Shown one piece after another: positions 50,829-59,817 of a stretch of DNA of 64,000 bases (position 1 is the stretch's first letter; each line of letters opens with the position of its first letter). The notes beneath the pieces are model-generated. The model was not told the DNA's origin, ran no database searches, and worked only from the letters and a program-made list of their open reading frames with translations. Source of the stretch: Arthrobacter sp. SW1 (GTDB lineage Bacteria; Actinomycetota; Actinomycetes; Actinomycetales; Micrococcaceae); the NCBI RefSeq assembly GCF_001766675.1, contig NZ_MJLT01000007.1, positions 1-64,000 on the forward strand. Reading direction: 5' to 3'. A program made the position numbers and the translations under genes.

Positions 50829-52126
50829 CGGAGGCTCCCTGTGCTGCTCAGTTCTTCTTGCTGCGGGGCGGCCTTCAGGAGCTGCTGTTGCCGGACCACT
50901 TCGTCGCCGGCCATGACCAGCATGGCAAACACGGTCCAGATCAGGATGGCCGCGGCGGATCGGGTGGCCAGGGAGCTGTACGTCTGCGGCACGGCGATGG
51001 CCAGGAGCCCGGCGAGGGTCAGGCCGCGGAAATGGTGCCGGGGGGCGTGCTTGAGCACCAGGTAGCCCATGACGGCGAAGTACAGCACGGCGAAAACGAT
51101 CCCGAAGTCGATGCTGTACATCACCAGCGGGTTCTCGAAGCTTGTCTGCAGCCCGCCCTGCACCGCCACCCGGTAGCTGGCACCGATCCCTTGGCCCGCG
51201 ATGAAATAGTCGGACCAGTGGGCCACGAAGTATTCCAAGGCCCGGGCCCGGGCTTCGGCCGAGCCGGTATCGTCCTCCAGCCGCTGGGCCACCCCGGCCA
51301 CCAGCGGCGACTGCACGATGAACCAGGTGGCCACAGCCAGCACGGCCAGGAACACGATCTTCACCCAGACCCGGCGCTTGGCGAAAAGCACCACGGCCAC
51401 CACGGAGAAACCCACCACGAACAACCCCACCCGTGACTGGGTCACCAGGACGCCGGCGATCATCAACAGCAACAGGACCGCCTGGAGCGAGTTGTACTTC
51501 AGCCCTGCAACCAGCGGCGCCGCCACGCAGATGGCCAGGGACAACGCCAACGGCTGGTCCAGGGTGCCCATCCAGCGGTCCGTGTCCGGGTTGAACCAGT
51601 ATTGGGTGAGGAAGCCTTCCTCGTAGAAGAGGACGCTATGGCTCAGCCACTGGACCAAGGCGATCACGCACGTCACGGCCACCAAGGTGAGCAGCATGGT
51701 GCGCAGCGCCGTCACGAGGTCCGGGTCCGACAGCGCAGCGGAAAGCAGCACCAGGAAGAACAGCACCGGCGCCACGATCTGGTCCACCAACAGCACCACG
51801 CCCCCGCCCTCCGGCGAGCTGCGGGAGGCCAGGAACGCCGCGAGCACCACCAGGGCGAGCGCCATGAACAGGAAGAACTCGCGGCCCAGCACCCGGCGCA
51901 GGGACACGGGATCGTGCAGCAGCCGCACAATGAAGGCCGCGAAAATCAGCCAGCTGGCGGCGTGCAGGGACAGGGCGCCGCTGTCTACGCCGGTGATCAG
52001 CGGGCTGCCGACTGTAGGGACGAGCATCCACAGGCCGAGCACTGCGGCGAAGACCCAACGGATCCGCCAGCGGAATAGCCACGCGAAACCGAAGCAGCAG
52101 ACGATCCACAGCGCCAGCCTGACCAT
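50825..52126 (-). CDS. O-antigen ligase/Wzy-like polysaccharide polymerase
   Basis: 433 residues with about 11 hydrophobic helices and a long outer loop between helices (about 270-330), as in the O-antigen ligase/polymerase (Wzy_C) family. The family joins or polymerises lipid-linked sugar repeats on the outer face of the membrane. Signature residues are weak, so ligase and polymerase cannot be told apart. It lies 9 bp after the Wzz/Wzc-like gene and overlaps the GDPD gene by GTGA. Confidence 0.78.
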   Translation of the reverse strand: MVRLALWIVCCFGFAWLFRWRIRWVFAAVLGLWMLVPTVGSPLITGVDSGALSLHAASWLIFAAFIVRLLHDPVSLRRVLGREFFLFMALALVVLAAFLASRSSPEGGGVVLLVDQIVAPVLFFLVLLSAALSDPDLVTALRTMLLTLVAVTCVIALVQWLSHSVLFYEEGFLTQYWFNPDTDRWMGTLDQPLALSLAICVAAPLVAGLKYNSLQAVLLLLMIAGVLVTQSRVGLFVVGFSVVAVVLFAKRRVWVKIVFLAVLAVATWFIVQSPLVAGVAQRLEDDTGSAEARARALEYFVAHWSDYFIAGQGIGASYRVAVQGGLQTSFENPLVMYSIDFGIVFAVLYFAVMGYLVLKHAPRHHFRGLTLAGLLAIAVPQTYSSLATRSAAAILIWTVFAMLVMAGDEVVRQQQLLKAAPQQEELSSTGSLR

Positions 52127-52135
52127 GGCGCGCCG

Positions 52136-53746
52136 CTAGCCGCGCCGCGGAGGCGGCAGCACAGTGTTTGAATCGACGCCGTTTGAATCGGCGCTGCTTG
52201 AAGCGGCACCGTTTGAATCGACACCGTCCGCATCGTCGGCGGCGGAGGCGCCGCCGTCGCTCTTTCCGGAATCCTTGCCTTTACCGGGACCCTTGCCCTG
52301 CTCCGGCCAGCTGCGCAGGCGGCCCGGGTCCACGGTGTCCGCGCGGTGGGCCCGGCGGGTGCGGGGCGCGGCGCGCCGGTGGGCTTCGGCGAAGCGGTCC
52401 GGCAGGGCGTTCAGCGCGACGCCGAGGATGCGGCTGTCCACGGCCCTCAAGTTGCCGATCGCCGCGGCAAGCACCTGCCGGGTGACCTTCTCGTGCCGCA
52501 CCACCAGCACCACGCCGTCGGCCAGGGAACCCATCACGGCGCCGTCGCTCAGCGGCTGCAGGGCGGTGGCATCAATGACGATCCGGCTGTACCTCTCCTT
52601 GAGCGCCTCCAGGACCCGGGGCGTCAATTTGCTGCCCAGCAGTTCAGTGGGCTGCATCGGCACCGTGCCCGCACCGATGCAGTGCAAGCCCTCGAAGGAC
52701 GTGTGCTGGATGACCTTGTCGAGGGGAAGCTGGCCGGAGAGCACATTGGACAGGCCCGTGGTCTTCGCCAGGCCGATTTCGAGGGCCAGCTGCGGGTGCC
52801 GGAGGTCGGTCTCGAGCAGCAGCACGGTGTGCCCCGACTCGGCCCAAGCCTTCGCCAGCAGCAGGGCCGCCGTCGACTTCCCCTCCCCGGCCGTTGCGGA
52901 TGTGACGGTGACGGCCTGCAGCCGCTGGGCCTGGAACATTTCAGCCCCGGACAGGTGGTCCACGTTGGTGCGGAGCCGGCGGCCGGCCTCATCCACCAGG
53001 GAGTCCGGCCTGCGGCGCAGCAAACGGCCAAGGCTGCGCGCCGTGGAGGAGTACGGGATGCGGGCCAGCAGGGGCAGTCCGGTGGCGGTTTCCACCTGTT
53101 CGGGAGTGCGCAGGGAGTGGTCCATCAGGCGGCGGCCGACGGCGATGCCGATGCCCACCGCCACGCCCAGGAGCAGGCCCAGGCCCAGGTTCAGGCCCAC
53201 CCGCGGCGCCACGGGGGCGTCCTCCGGCGTAGGCCCGGAAACCACCTTGAGGACGGTCTGGGATGAACCTTCGGGCCGGCGGCCCTCTTCGAGCTCGTTC
53301 ACGGCGGGGCCGAAGTTCTTCGCAATGGCCGATGCTGTAGCCACGGCCTGGCTGGCGTCCGGCATGGTCACGACGACGGTGAGCAGCAAGGTGTCCCGGT
53401 CGCTGGACGCGCTGATGCTCTCCTGCGCCTGGGTACCGTCCAGTCCGATTCCGCTGTCCTTCAGCAGGCGGTCCACGAAAAGGTCGTTCTTCACCAGGGC
53501 TGCATAGGTGGCGATGCGTCCGCGGGACAGCTCATCGGACTGCAGGGCGGATTGGCCGGTGACCGGCGGCGATACCACCAGGAACCGCACGGTGCTTTGG
53601 TACTGCGGCGGCATGTTGTCCGTGACCACCCAGGCAGCACCCAAACCGGCCACAGCACACAGCAGAACAATCCACCAGCCGCGTGCGATCGCGCGGAGAT
53701 ACTCTGACAGTTCCAAAACGCCGCCCCCAGGTAGCCTCCAGGACAT
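52136..53746 (-). CDS. Wzz/CpsCD-type chain-length and kinase-like protein
   Basis: About 536 residues. An N-terminal Wzz domain (LSEYLRAIARGWWIVLL helix; second helix near 190-210) is fused to a cytoplasmic BY-kinase-like ATPase with Walker A TAGEGKSTAALLLAKAWAES and Walker A' LLLETDLRHP; the usual Asp-Ala-Asp is Glu-Thr-Asp. The C-terminal tail (about 470-536) is Lys/Gly/Ser/Asp-rich with DSNG repeats and has no tyrosine, so the usual autophosphorylation cluster is missing. It should control the length of the exported polysaccharide. The start is uncertain: ATG at 53744-53746, ATG at 53774-53776, or a TTG near 53716. Confidence 0.85.
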   Translation of the reverse strand: MSWRLPGGGVLELSEYLRAIARGWWIVLLCAVAGLGAAWVVTDNMPPQYQSTVRFLVVSPPVTGQSALQSDELSRGRIATYAALVKNDLFVDRLLKDSGIGLDGTQAQESISASSDRDTLLLTVVVTMPDASQAVATASAIAKNFGPAVNELEEGRRPEGSSQTVLKVVSGPTPEDAPVAPRVGLNLGLGLLLGVAVGIGIAVGRRLMDHSLRTPEQVETATGLPLLARIPYSSTARSLGRLLRRRPDSLVDEAGRRLRTNVDHLSGAEMFQAQRLQAVTVTSATAGEGKSTAALLLAKAWAESGHTVLLLETDLRHPQLALEIGLAKTTGLSNVLSGQLPLDKVIQHTSFEGLHCIGAGTVPMQPTELLGSKLTPRVLEALKERYSRIVIDATALQPLSDGAVMGSLADGVVLVVRHEKVTRQVLAAAIGNLRAVDSRILGVALNALPDRFAEAHRRAAPRTRRAHRADTVDPGRLRSWPEQGKGPGKGKDSGKSDGGASAADDADGVDSNGAASSSADSNGVDSNTVLPPPRRG

Positions 53747-53958
53747 TTCCGTTGTTCGGTCGTGCCCGGGCCGCATTGTCTGTTCGCACCATTATTGAAC
53801 GCCCGGCGCCGCTGCGGAAGGCTTCCGGGCAGCACCGTTCCGTGCCCGGCGTCCGGGGTTCTCCGTGCCCGCCGTCCGGCGCTCCGAAGCGCTGGCAAAA
53901 GCCCTGCTGCGGACCTAAGCTTCTGCTACCACGGGCGGATCTTGCGGACAGGAGAAAA

Positions 53959-55140
53959 GTGCGCAATCCCCAACCCCGGACCTCCGTTGTGGTGGCCCAT
54001 CCGAGCGCCGATCTCTACGGTTCGGACCGTGTCCTCCTGGAGACGGTCGACGGCCTGCTGCGCCACGGCGCCCGCGTGCTGGTCACCGTTCCGGGCCCGG
54101 GCCCCTTGGTGCCCGCCTTGCAGCAGCGCGGAGTGAACGTGGTGTACTGCCCGACGCCGGTGCTCCGGAAGAGCTTCCTCTCCCCGATGGGATTGCTGCG
54201 GCTTGCCGTGGCCGGCGTCCGTGGCGGGTTCGCCGGAGCCGGGCTGCTGCGTGGCAGCCGTCCGGACGTCCTCCTGGCGAATACCATCACCGTGCCGCTC
54301 TGGACCGTCCTGGCCAGGTTGTTCCGGATTCCCGTCCTGACCCATGTGCACGAGGCCGAATCCAGCGCCTCCCCCGCCCTTCGCGCAGCCCTTGCCCTTC
54401 CCCTGCTGCTGTCCACGGACATCGTCACCAACAGCACTTTCAGCGCCGAGACCCTCGGCGCCTCCCTGCCGCGGCTGCGTGGCCGCGCCACAGTGGTGTG
54501 GAACGGCGTTCCCGGGCCTGCCGCCGTCGTGCCCGCACGGAAGTCCCTCGACGGCGGACTCAACATCGCCTATCTCGGCCGGTTGTCCCACCGCAAGGGC
54601 GTGGACGTGGCCGTCGACGCGGTCGTGCAGCTCCGCGCCCGCGGTATTTCCGCCAGCCTGGCCCTGGTGGGGGCGGTCTTTCCCGGCAACGAGGCCTACG
54701 AAGAACAGCTCCGGACCCAGGTGGCGCAGGCCGGGGCCGCGGACTTCGTCACCTTCCACGGCTTCCAGCAGGACGTCTGGCCCTACCTCGCGGCGGCCGA
54801 TGTGGCGGTGGTCCCGTCCCGCCTGGATGAACCGTTCGGCAACACCGCCGTCGAAGCACTCCTCGCGGCCCGCCCGGTGGTCGCCAGCAACACCTCCGGG
54901 CTGCGGGAGGCGGCCGGCGGCTATGGCGCGTCCTGCTTCGTCGAGCCCGGCAACGCCACCGCCCTCGCGGAAGCACTGACCGGCATCCGGGAGTCCTGGC
55001 CCCGGTACCGGGAGCTGGCCGAGGCCGATGCGATCCGGGCCCGCGAGCGCCACAGCCCCGCAGCCTACGGGGACAATATGGCCCGCCAGGTATCCGACGT
55101 CGCCGCCCGCGGGAGCGGGAAGCGGGACGGGAACAGCTGA
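53959..55140 (+). CDS. Glycosyltransferase family 4
   Basis: 393 residues, GT-B fold. N-terminal donor/acceptor half with VVAHPSADLYGSDRVLLETV and HVHEAESSAS; C-terminal half has IAYLGRLSHRKGVDVAVDAV and the E-x7-E motif as EPFGNTAVEALLAARPVVAS. It adds a sugar to a lipid-linked intermediate, probably of the polysaccharide built by this block. GTG at 53959 with AGGAG. Divergent from the Wzz gene (180 bp between). Followed by a flippase gene after 5 bp. Confidence 0.88.
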   Translation: MRNPQPRTSVVVAHPSADLYGSDRVLLETVDGLLRHGARVLVTVPGPGPLVPALQQRGVNVVYCPTPVLRKSFLSPMGLLRLAVAGVRGGFAGAGLLRGSRPDVLLANTITVPLWTVLARLFRIPVLTHVHEAESSASPALRAALALPLLLSTDIVTNSTFSAETLGASLPRLRGRATVVWNGVPGPAAVVPARKSLDGGLNIAYLGRLSHRKGVDVAVDAVVQLRARGISASLALVGAVFPGNEAYEEQLRTQVAQAGAADFVTFHGFQQDVWPYLAAADVAVVPSRLDEPFGNTAVEALLAARPVVASNTSGLREAAGGYGASCFVEPGNATALAEALTGIRESWPRYRELAEADAIRARERHSPAAYGDNMARQVSDVAARGSGKRDGNS

Positions 55141-55145
55141 GCGCC

Positions 55146-56648
55146 GTGGGGAAGCAAGCAGCGCACAAGCAAGCAGCATTCGCCGGCAGGACCGCCGTCA
55201 GCGGGGTCCGGTGGAGCTTGTCGGCGGTGCTGGCGCGGCAGGGCTTCCAGATGCTGTGCGCCATTGTCCTGGCCCGGATCCTGGGGCCGGAGAGCTACGG
55301 CATCATTTCGGCGGCGATGGTCTACACCACCTTCGCGGCCCTGTTCCTGGACCAGGGACTGTCTTCGGCGCTGATCCAGCGCCCGGAACTCGGCCGCCGT
55401 GCCGCCGGCGCCACCGCAACGGTAAACCTGCTGTTCGCGGTCCTGGTGGGCGGCGCCACCGTGCTGCTTGCCCCCTGGGCCGGGGACTTCTTCCACGCTC
55501 CCGGCGTCACGGCCCTGCTCCTGCCGTTGGCTGCGGCCATCCCGCTCAAAGGCCTTGCCATCACCCCGCGCGCCATGCTGTCCCGCGATCTGATGCTCCG
55601 GCCGGTGGCGCGGGCGGACATCCTCGCCGCTGCCGCGGGCGCGACGGCGGGAATCACCGCGGCGCTGCTGGGCGCGGGATACTTCGCGCTCGCCTACCAG
55701 GTGCTCACCACGGACGCGCTCACGGCGGCCCTGCTGCTGGCGGCGTCCCGCGGCCCTTGGCCTAATCTGCACCTGCGCGAGGTGGGCCCGCTGCTGTCCT
55801 TCAGCCTGAGCGTGTTCTTCACCGATTTCCTTGCCTACTTTTCGCGCAATGTGGACAACATCCTGGTGGGCCGCTTCCTGGGCGTGGTGCCCCTTTCGCT
55901 GTACAGCATGGCCTACAGGATCATGGTGGTCCCGGTGCAATTGGTGGGCCAGACCGTCAACCGGGTGATGTTTCCGGCGTTCTCCCGGGCCGCGGGGGAC
56001 GCTGCGCTGGTGGCGGCGCATCTGTCCCGCGCCATGCACATCCTGGCCATGTCCGTGGTTCCCCTGATGGCGTTGGTGGCGTGCGCGGCACCGGGGCTGG
56101 TCCAGGTGGTCCTCGGCGATGCCTGGCTGCCGGCGGCGCCCTTGGTCAGCGTCCTGGCGGTAGGCGGTGCCCGGGAAACCATCTTCTACATCACGCCTTC
56201 GCTCATGAAGGGCCTGGGCAAAGGAAAGCTGATCGTCCGTTACGAGATCACGGCCGCGCTGGTCCAGGTGGGCGGGATCGTCATCGGCCTGCAGTTCGGG
56301 CTGTTCTGGGTGGCGTTCGGGCTGGTGGCGGCCGGGTTCGTGCTGACGCCGGTACTGCTGCTCCTGCAGTCCAGGCTGGCCGGCCTTGGTGTACGGAAGC
56401 AACTCGGCGTGATCCTGCCGGCGGTGCACGCGGCGCTGTGGGCCTCGGCCGCCTACCTTGCGCTGGGCCTGGCACCGCTGCTGCCCGTAGTGCAACTGGC
56501 CCTGGGGCTTCCGCTCTTTGCGGCCGTGCATGCCGCGGCGTTGTTCCTGTTCCACCGCAGCCACTTGAAGCTGTTCATCTCCCAGGCCAGGACCCTGTTC
56601 TCCCGGCAGGAAAACCACGCCGCTGATCCCGCCAAGGAGGAAGCATGA
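55146..56648 (+). CDS. Polysaccharide flippase (Wzx/MurJ-like)
   Basis: 500 residues, 12-14 predicted helices, of the lipopolysaccharide biosynthesis/polysaccharide transporter family. Typical start region: RTAVSGVRWSLSAVLARQGFQ, then LGPESYGIISAAMVY; the middle has YFSRNVDNILVGRFLG. It flips lipid-linked sugar repeats across the membrane to the Wzy-like protein. GTG start at 55146; the stop overlaps the next start (ATGA). Confidence 0.87.
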   Translation: MGKQAAHKQAAFAGRTAVSGVRWSLSAVLARQGFQMLCAIVLARILGPESYGIISAAMVYTTFAALFLDQGLSSALIQRPELGRRAAGATATVNLLFAVLVGGATVLLAPWAGDFFHAPGVTALLLPLAAAIPLKGLAITPRAMLSRDLMLRPVARADILAAAAGATAGITAALLGAGYFALAYQVLTTDALTAALLLAASRGPWPNLHLREVGPLLSFSLSVFFTDFLAYFSRNVDNILVGRFLGVVPLSLYSMAYRIMVVPVQLVGQTVNRVMFPAFSRAAGDAALVAAHLSRAMHILAMSVVPLMALVACAAPGLVQVVLGDAWLPAAPLVSVLAVGGARETIFYITPSLMKGLGKGKLIVRYEITAALVQVGGIVIGLQFGLFWVAFGLVAAGFVLTPVLLLLQSRLAGLGVRKQLGVILPAVHAALWASAAYLALGLAPLLPVVQLALGLPLFAAVHAAALFLFHRSHLKLFISQARTLFSRQENHAADPAKEEA

Positions 56649-57568
56649 TCGCAGGATCCACGGTGATTGCCGTCCTGACCTACAAGCGCCCCGAGGACAT
56701 CGCGCTCGCCATCCCCCGGCTGCAGGAACAGCTCGATACGGTCGGGGGCCCGGCGTCCGTGCTGGTGGTGGACAACGATCCCGCCGGCAGCGCCCGGGCC
56801 ACGGTCGAGGGCTTCGCATCCCCCCGCATCAGGTATGTCCATGAGCCCCGCCCCGGCATCGCCGCCGCCCGCAACCGCGCCTTGGCCGAGTCCGCGGGCG
56901 ACTCCGTGCTGGTGTTCATCGACGACGACGAGGTTCCCACGCCGGACTGGCTCCGTACCCTCCTGACCCTGCACCGCGAAACGGCCGCGGCCGCCGTCGT
57001 CGGCCCGGTGGTAAGCGAATACGCCCGGACGCCGGAACGCTGGATCCAGGAAGGCCGGTTCTTCGACCGGCGCCGGCTCAGGACGGGTACGCGGCTCACC
57101 GTTGCGGCCACCAACAACCTGCTGCTGGACCTCGCGCAGATCCGGGCCCTGGGGCTGGCCTTTGACGAGCGTTTCGGCCTCAGCGGCGGTTCGGACACGC
57201 TCTTCACCCGGAAGCTGGCCAGGCTCGGCGGCCTCATGCTGTGGTGCGACGAAGCAGCCGTGATCGACCGCGTCCCCGAGTCCCGGCTCACCCGCAGCTG
57301 GGTGCTGCGGCGGGCCCTGCGCAGCGGCAACTCCGCTGCCCGCGTGAGCCTGGAGCTCGCGGAAAACACCGCTGAGAAGGTCCTGGTACGCGCCCGGCAC
57401 CTGGCCTCCGGGACGGTGCGGATCGCCGGCGGCGGGGCCCGGCTGCTGGCAGGAGCGGTCACCGGGTCCATGTCCCTGCGGGCGCGCGGCCTGCGGACCA
57501 TCGCCCGCGGCACCGGCATGGCCTCCGGCGCCTTCGGCTACGTGTACAGCGAGTACAAACGGAAGTAG
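56645..57568 (+). CDS. Glycosyltransferase family 2
   Basis: 307 residues, GT-A fold. VIAVLTYKRPEDI at the start, VVDNDPAG, the DxD-like metal site FIDDDEVP and a GGSDTLF acceptor loop at about 187. A hydrophobic C-terminal segment (about 255-290) may anchor it. It adds a sugar in the same pathway as its neighbours. The ATG overlaps the flippase stop and has AAGGAGG. Confidence 0.88.
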   Translation: MIAGSTVIAVLTYKRPEDIALAIPRLQEQLDTVGGPASVLVVDNDPAGSARATVEGFASPRIRYVHEPRPGIAAARNRALAESAGDSVLVFIDDDEVPTPDWLRTLLTLHRETAAAAVVGPVVSEYARTPERWIQEGRFFDRRRLRTGTRLTVAATNNLLLDLAQIRALGLAFDERFGLSGGSDTLFTRKLARLGGLMLWCDEAAVIDRVPESRLTRSWVLRRALRSGNSAARVSLELAENTAEKVLVRARHLASGTVRIAGGGARLLAGAVTGSMSLRARGLRTIARGTGMASGAFGYVYSEYKRK

Positions 57569-57572
57569 CAGT

Positions 57573-58151
57573 TCAGGGGCTGCCGGGAAGCTGCCGCTGC
57601 CGCACCACGCGTGCGGGCGCCCCGACCGCGATGCTGTTGTCCGGGATCCGGCTGCGGACCACGCTGTTCGCCCCGATCACGACGCCGGAGCCCAGTTCGG
57701 TGCCGGAGATCAGGGCCGCGCCGCGGCCCACCCAGCTGTTGTCGCCGATGCGGATCGGCTTGCTGCGCAGGGGCGCCGTGCTGATGAGTCCGGCAGCATC
57801 CACGCCGTGGTCGGAATCCCGGATGGAGCTGAGCTCGGCGATCTGGCAGTCGGCGCCGATCTCGATCCGTTCGCCGGCACCGATGATCACGTAGTGCATG
57901 AGCTTGCTCCGGTCCCCCACGCTGAAGACGGCTCCAGGACGGATGTCCAGGATGACGCCCTCGCCCAGGTAGACGCCGTCCCCGATGGACCACCCCCGAT
58001 GCGGCAGGTGGCGTAGCCTCAGCCTGCTGTCCGCCAGGATGCCGTGGCCGGCCGAACCACCCCACAGGCGCACCCAGGCCGCGAAGACTTCTCCCCGGAG
58101 CCGGCGCCGCCAGCGCCGTACCTTTGCTATTGCCCTCCTGGCGAAAGCCAC
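57573..58151 (-). CDS. Hexapeptide-repeat acyltransferase
   Basis: 192 residues from the GTG at 58149-58151, which has GGAGG 5 nt before it. The left-handed beta-helix of the LbH family is visible as repeated [IV]G-type hexapeptides (WSIGDGVYLGEGVILD, IRIGDNSWVGRGAALI, GVVIGANSVV) ending in AVGAPARVV. It likely O-acetylates a sugar of the polysaccharide. An upstream GTG at 58296 would add 49 residues without family similarity. Convergent with the GT2 gene (4 bp between stops). Confidence 0.8.
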   Translation of the reverse strand: MAFARRAIAKVRRWRRRLRGEVFAAWVRLWGGSAGHGILADSRLRLRHLPHRGWSIGDGVYLGEGVILDIRPGAVFSVGDRSKLMHYVIIGAGERIEIGADCQIAELSSIRDSDHGVDAAGLISTAPLRSKPIRIGDNSWVGRGAALISGTELGSGVVIGANSVVRSRIPDNSIAVGAPARVVRQRQLPGSP

Positions 58152-58769
58152 CCGGACCTCCCTGCCTGCACCCGCGCCGTGAACCCCACCATAAGCCCCG
58201 CGCCGTGAGGCAGGCCACAGCTCAGCAAGCTGAGGGCTTGCTGTCTCCGAAAGACTTTTATAACGATTTCCCCGCAGCGCTGCTTCGCTGGACGCCACCG
58301 CGGAATGACGCGGATTATCCCGGCGTGTCGCCCTTCTGACCAGACTCCGTTACCAAGTCGAAACCATTACGCGCGGGTAGCTATGCGCCGTTATCAATTT
58401 GCAACAAAAACGGCGGCTCCACTACGGTTGGTTTCCGCAACCATCCGGCCAAAGCCCGCCGCGATGCCTGACGCCCACCCGCTGCCGGACCGGTTCCACG
58501 GAGCCAGTGCCGCACGCCGGGTCCCGGAAGCATCGACCCCGGCTCCAGTAGTTCCCTTCCCGTCACCCGGGGTGCCTCTGCCACCTCCCGCGGTCTTCCG
58601 GGAAAATCCGCCGGCACCGACACGCTCGCGTTGCATTGCCTGGACCGCGCAGCCACATAACCTGCAACGGCCAGTGCTCCACAAGCCCGGGTCTTTTCCG
58701 GGGTACCACGGCCGCTGGGGAGCCGTGGTCCTCCGGGATGCCCGACCACTTCAAAGAAGGAACGAACTT
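58152..58769. other. 618-bp intergenic region with promoter and leader of the beta-helix gene
   Basis: No convincing gene. TTGCAA (58399-58404), 18 bp, TACGGT (58423-58428) is a good promoter pair; its start near 58435 would leave a 335-nt leader before 58770. The leader contains a hairpin, ACCACGGC (58705-58712) with GCCGTGGT (58722-58729) and a 9-nt loop. The acyltransferase promoter must also lie here on the minus strand. Confidence 0.5.
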
Positions 58770-59804
58770 TTGAAGCAAAGCATTGAACTGTCCCGCCGCA
58801 AGGCCCTCGGTCTCGGCGCCGCAGGCGTCGTAGGTGCCGTTGCCGCGGGCTACGCCACCGCTGCACCTGCCACAGCAGCCGTCCGCGCGGACCTGATCCC
58901 CGGAACGTACAAGCCCACCAGCCTGACCACCGGCGTCATCACCGGCACGGTCCTCAAGCCGTACAACACCAGCTACGCGGACCTCGTCATCACCCGGGAC
59001 GGCACCGTCCTGGAAAACCTGGACATCTACGGCGACATCAAGGTCCGCGCCCGCAACGTCGTCATCCGCAACTGCCGCCTGCGCGGCGGTAAGCACATCC
59101 CGTCGTCGAACACCGGCGTCGTGGACGCCAACAGCGCGTACTGCTACAACCTGCTGGTCCAGGACTGCACCATCATCCCGGACCGCCCCTCCTACTACCG
59201 GGACGGCATCGTGGGCCATGAGTTCACTGCCCGCCGCAACACGATCATGCGCAGCAACGACGGGATCGGCGTCTTCAACCGCCCGGGCGGCTCCGTGTAC
59301 GCCAACGTGGTGATCGAGGGCAACCTCATCAAGGAGCTCACCTACTGGAGCAACGACCCCGCGCACAGCGACGGCACCCACAATGACGGCATCCAGGTCC
59401 AGGGCGGCCAGAACATCCGGATCGTCGGCAACACCGTGATCGGTTCCATCGTGACCGGCGCGGGCAGCGCCCCCAGCCCGCGCGGCACCCACGGCGGCTG
59501 CACCATCATGCTGCAGCAGAACGTCGCCAAGCTGGCCAATGTGCTCGTGGAGCGCAACTGGGTGGATGACGGCCAGACGTCCATCAACATCGCCGTTGGC
59601 AGCAAGTACGCGGACATCGTGGTGACCGTCCAGAAGAACTTCCTGGGCCGGAACCAGTTCGATTTCGGCAACGGATCGAAGTACCCCATCCGCATCATCA
59701 GCCGTTCGCGCAGCAAGGTCTCGGGCCTGTTCACCAACCGTTGGGAAGACAACAACGTGTACCTCGCCGAAGGCCGCAACCTCGGCATCCGCTACGACAG
59801 CTAA
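58770..59804 (+). CDS. Secreted right-handed beta-helix protein (Tat signal)
   Basis: 344 residues. The N-terminus LSRRKALGLGAAGVVGAVAA is a twin-arginine signal ending near ATAA (residue 37). The body is a run of beta-helix coils (VITRDGTVLENLDIYGDIKV, NVVIRNCRLRGG, NVVIEGNLI, NIRIVGNTVIG), the fold of pectate-lyase-like and polysaccharide-degrading enzymes. Possible active-site residues cluster around NDPAHSDGTHNDGIQ. It may cut or bind the polysaccharide made by the neighbouring genes. The TTG at 58770 is chosen from GAAGGA at 8 nt and the signal peptide that follows; no ATG is near. Confidence 0.8.
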   Translation: MKQSIELSRRKALGLGAAGVVGAVAAGYATAAPATAAVRADLIPGTYKPTSLTTGVITGTVLKPYNTSYADLVITRDGTVLENLDIYGDIKVRARNVVIRNCRLRGGKHIPSSNTGVVDANSAYCYNLLVQDCTIIPDRPSYYRDGIVGHEFTARRNTIMRSNDGIGVFNRPGGSVYANVVIEGNLIKELTYWSNDPAHSDGTHNDGIQVQGGQNIRIVGNTVIGSIVTGAGSAPSPRGTHGGCTIMLQQNVAKLANVLVERNWVDDGQTSINIAVGSKYADIVVTVQKNFLGRNQFDFGNGSKYPIRIISRSRSKVSGLFTNRWEDNNVYLAEGRNLGIRYDS

Positions 59805-59817
59805 AGGATCCGGCCTG

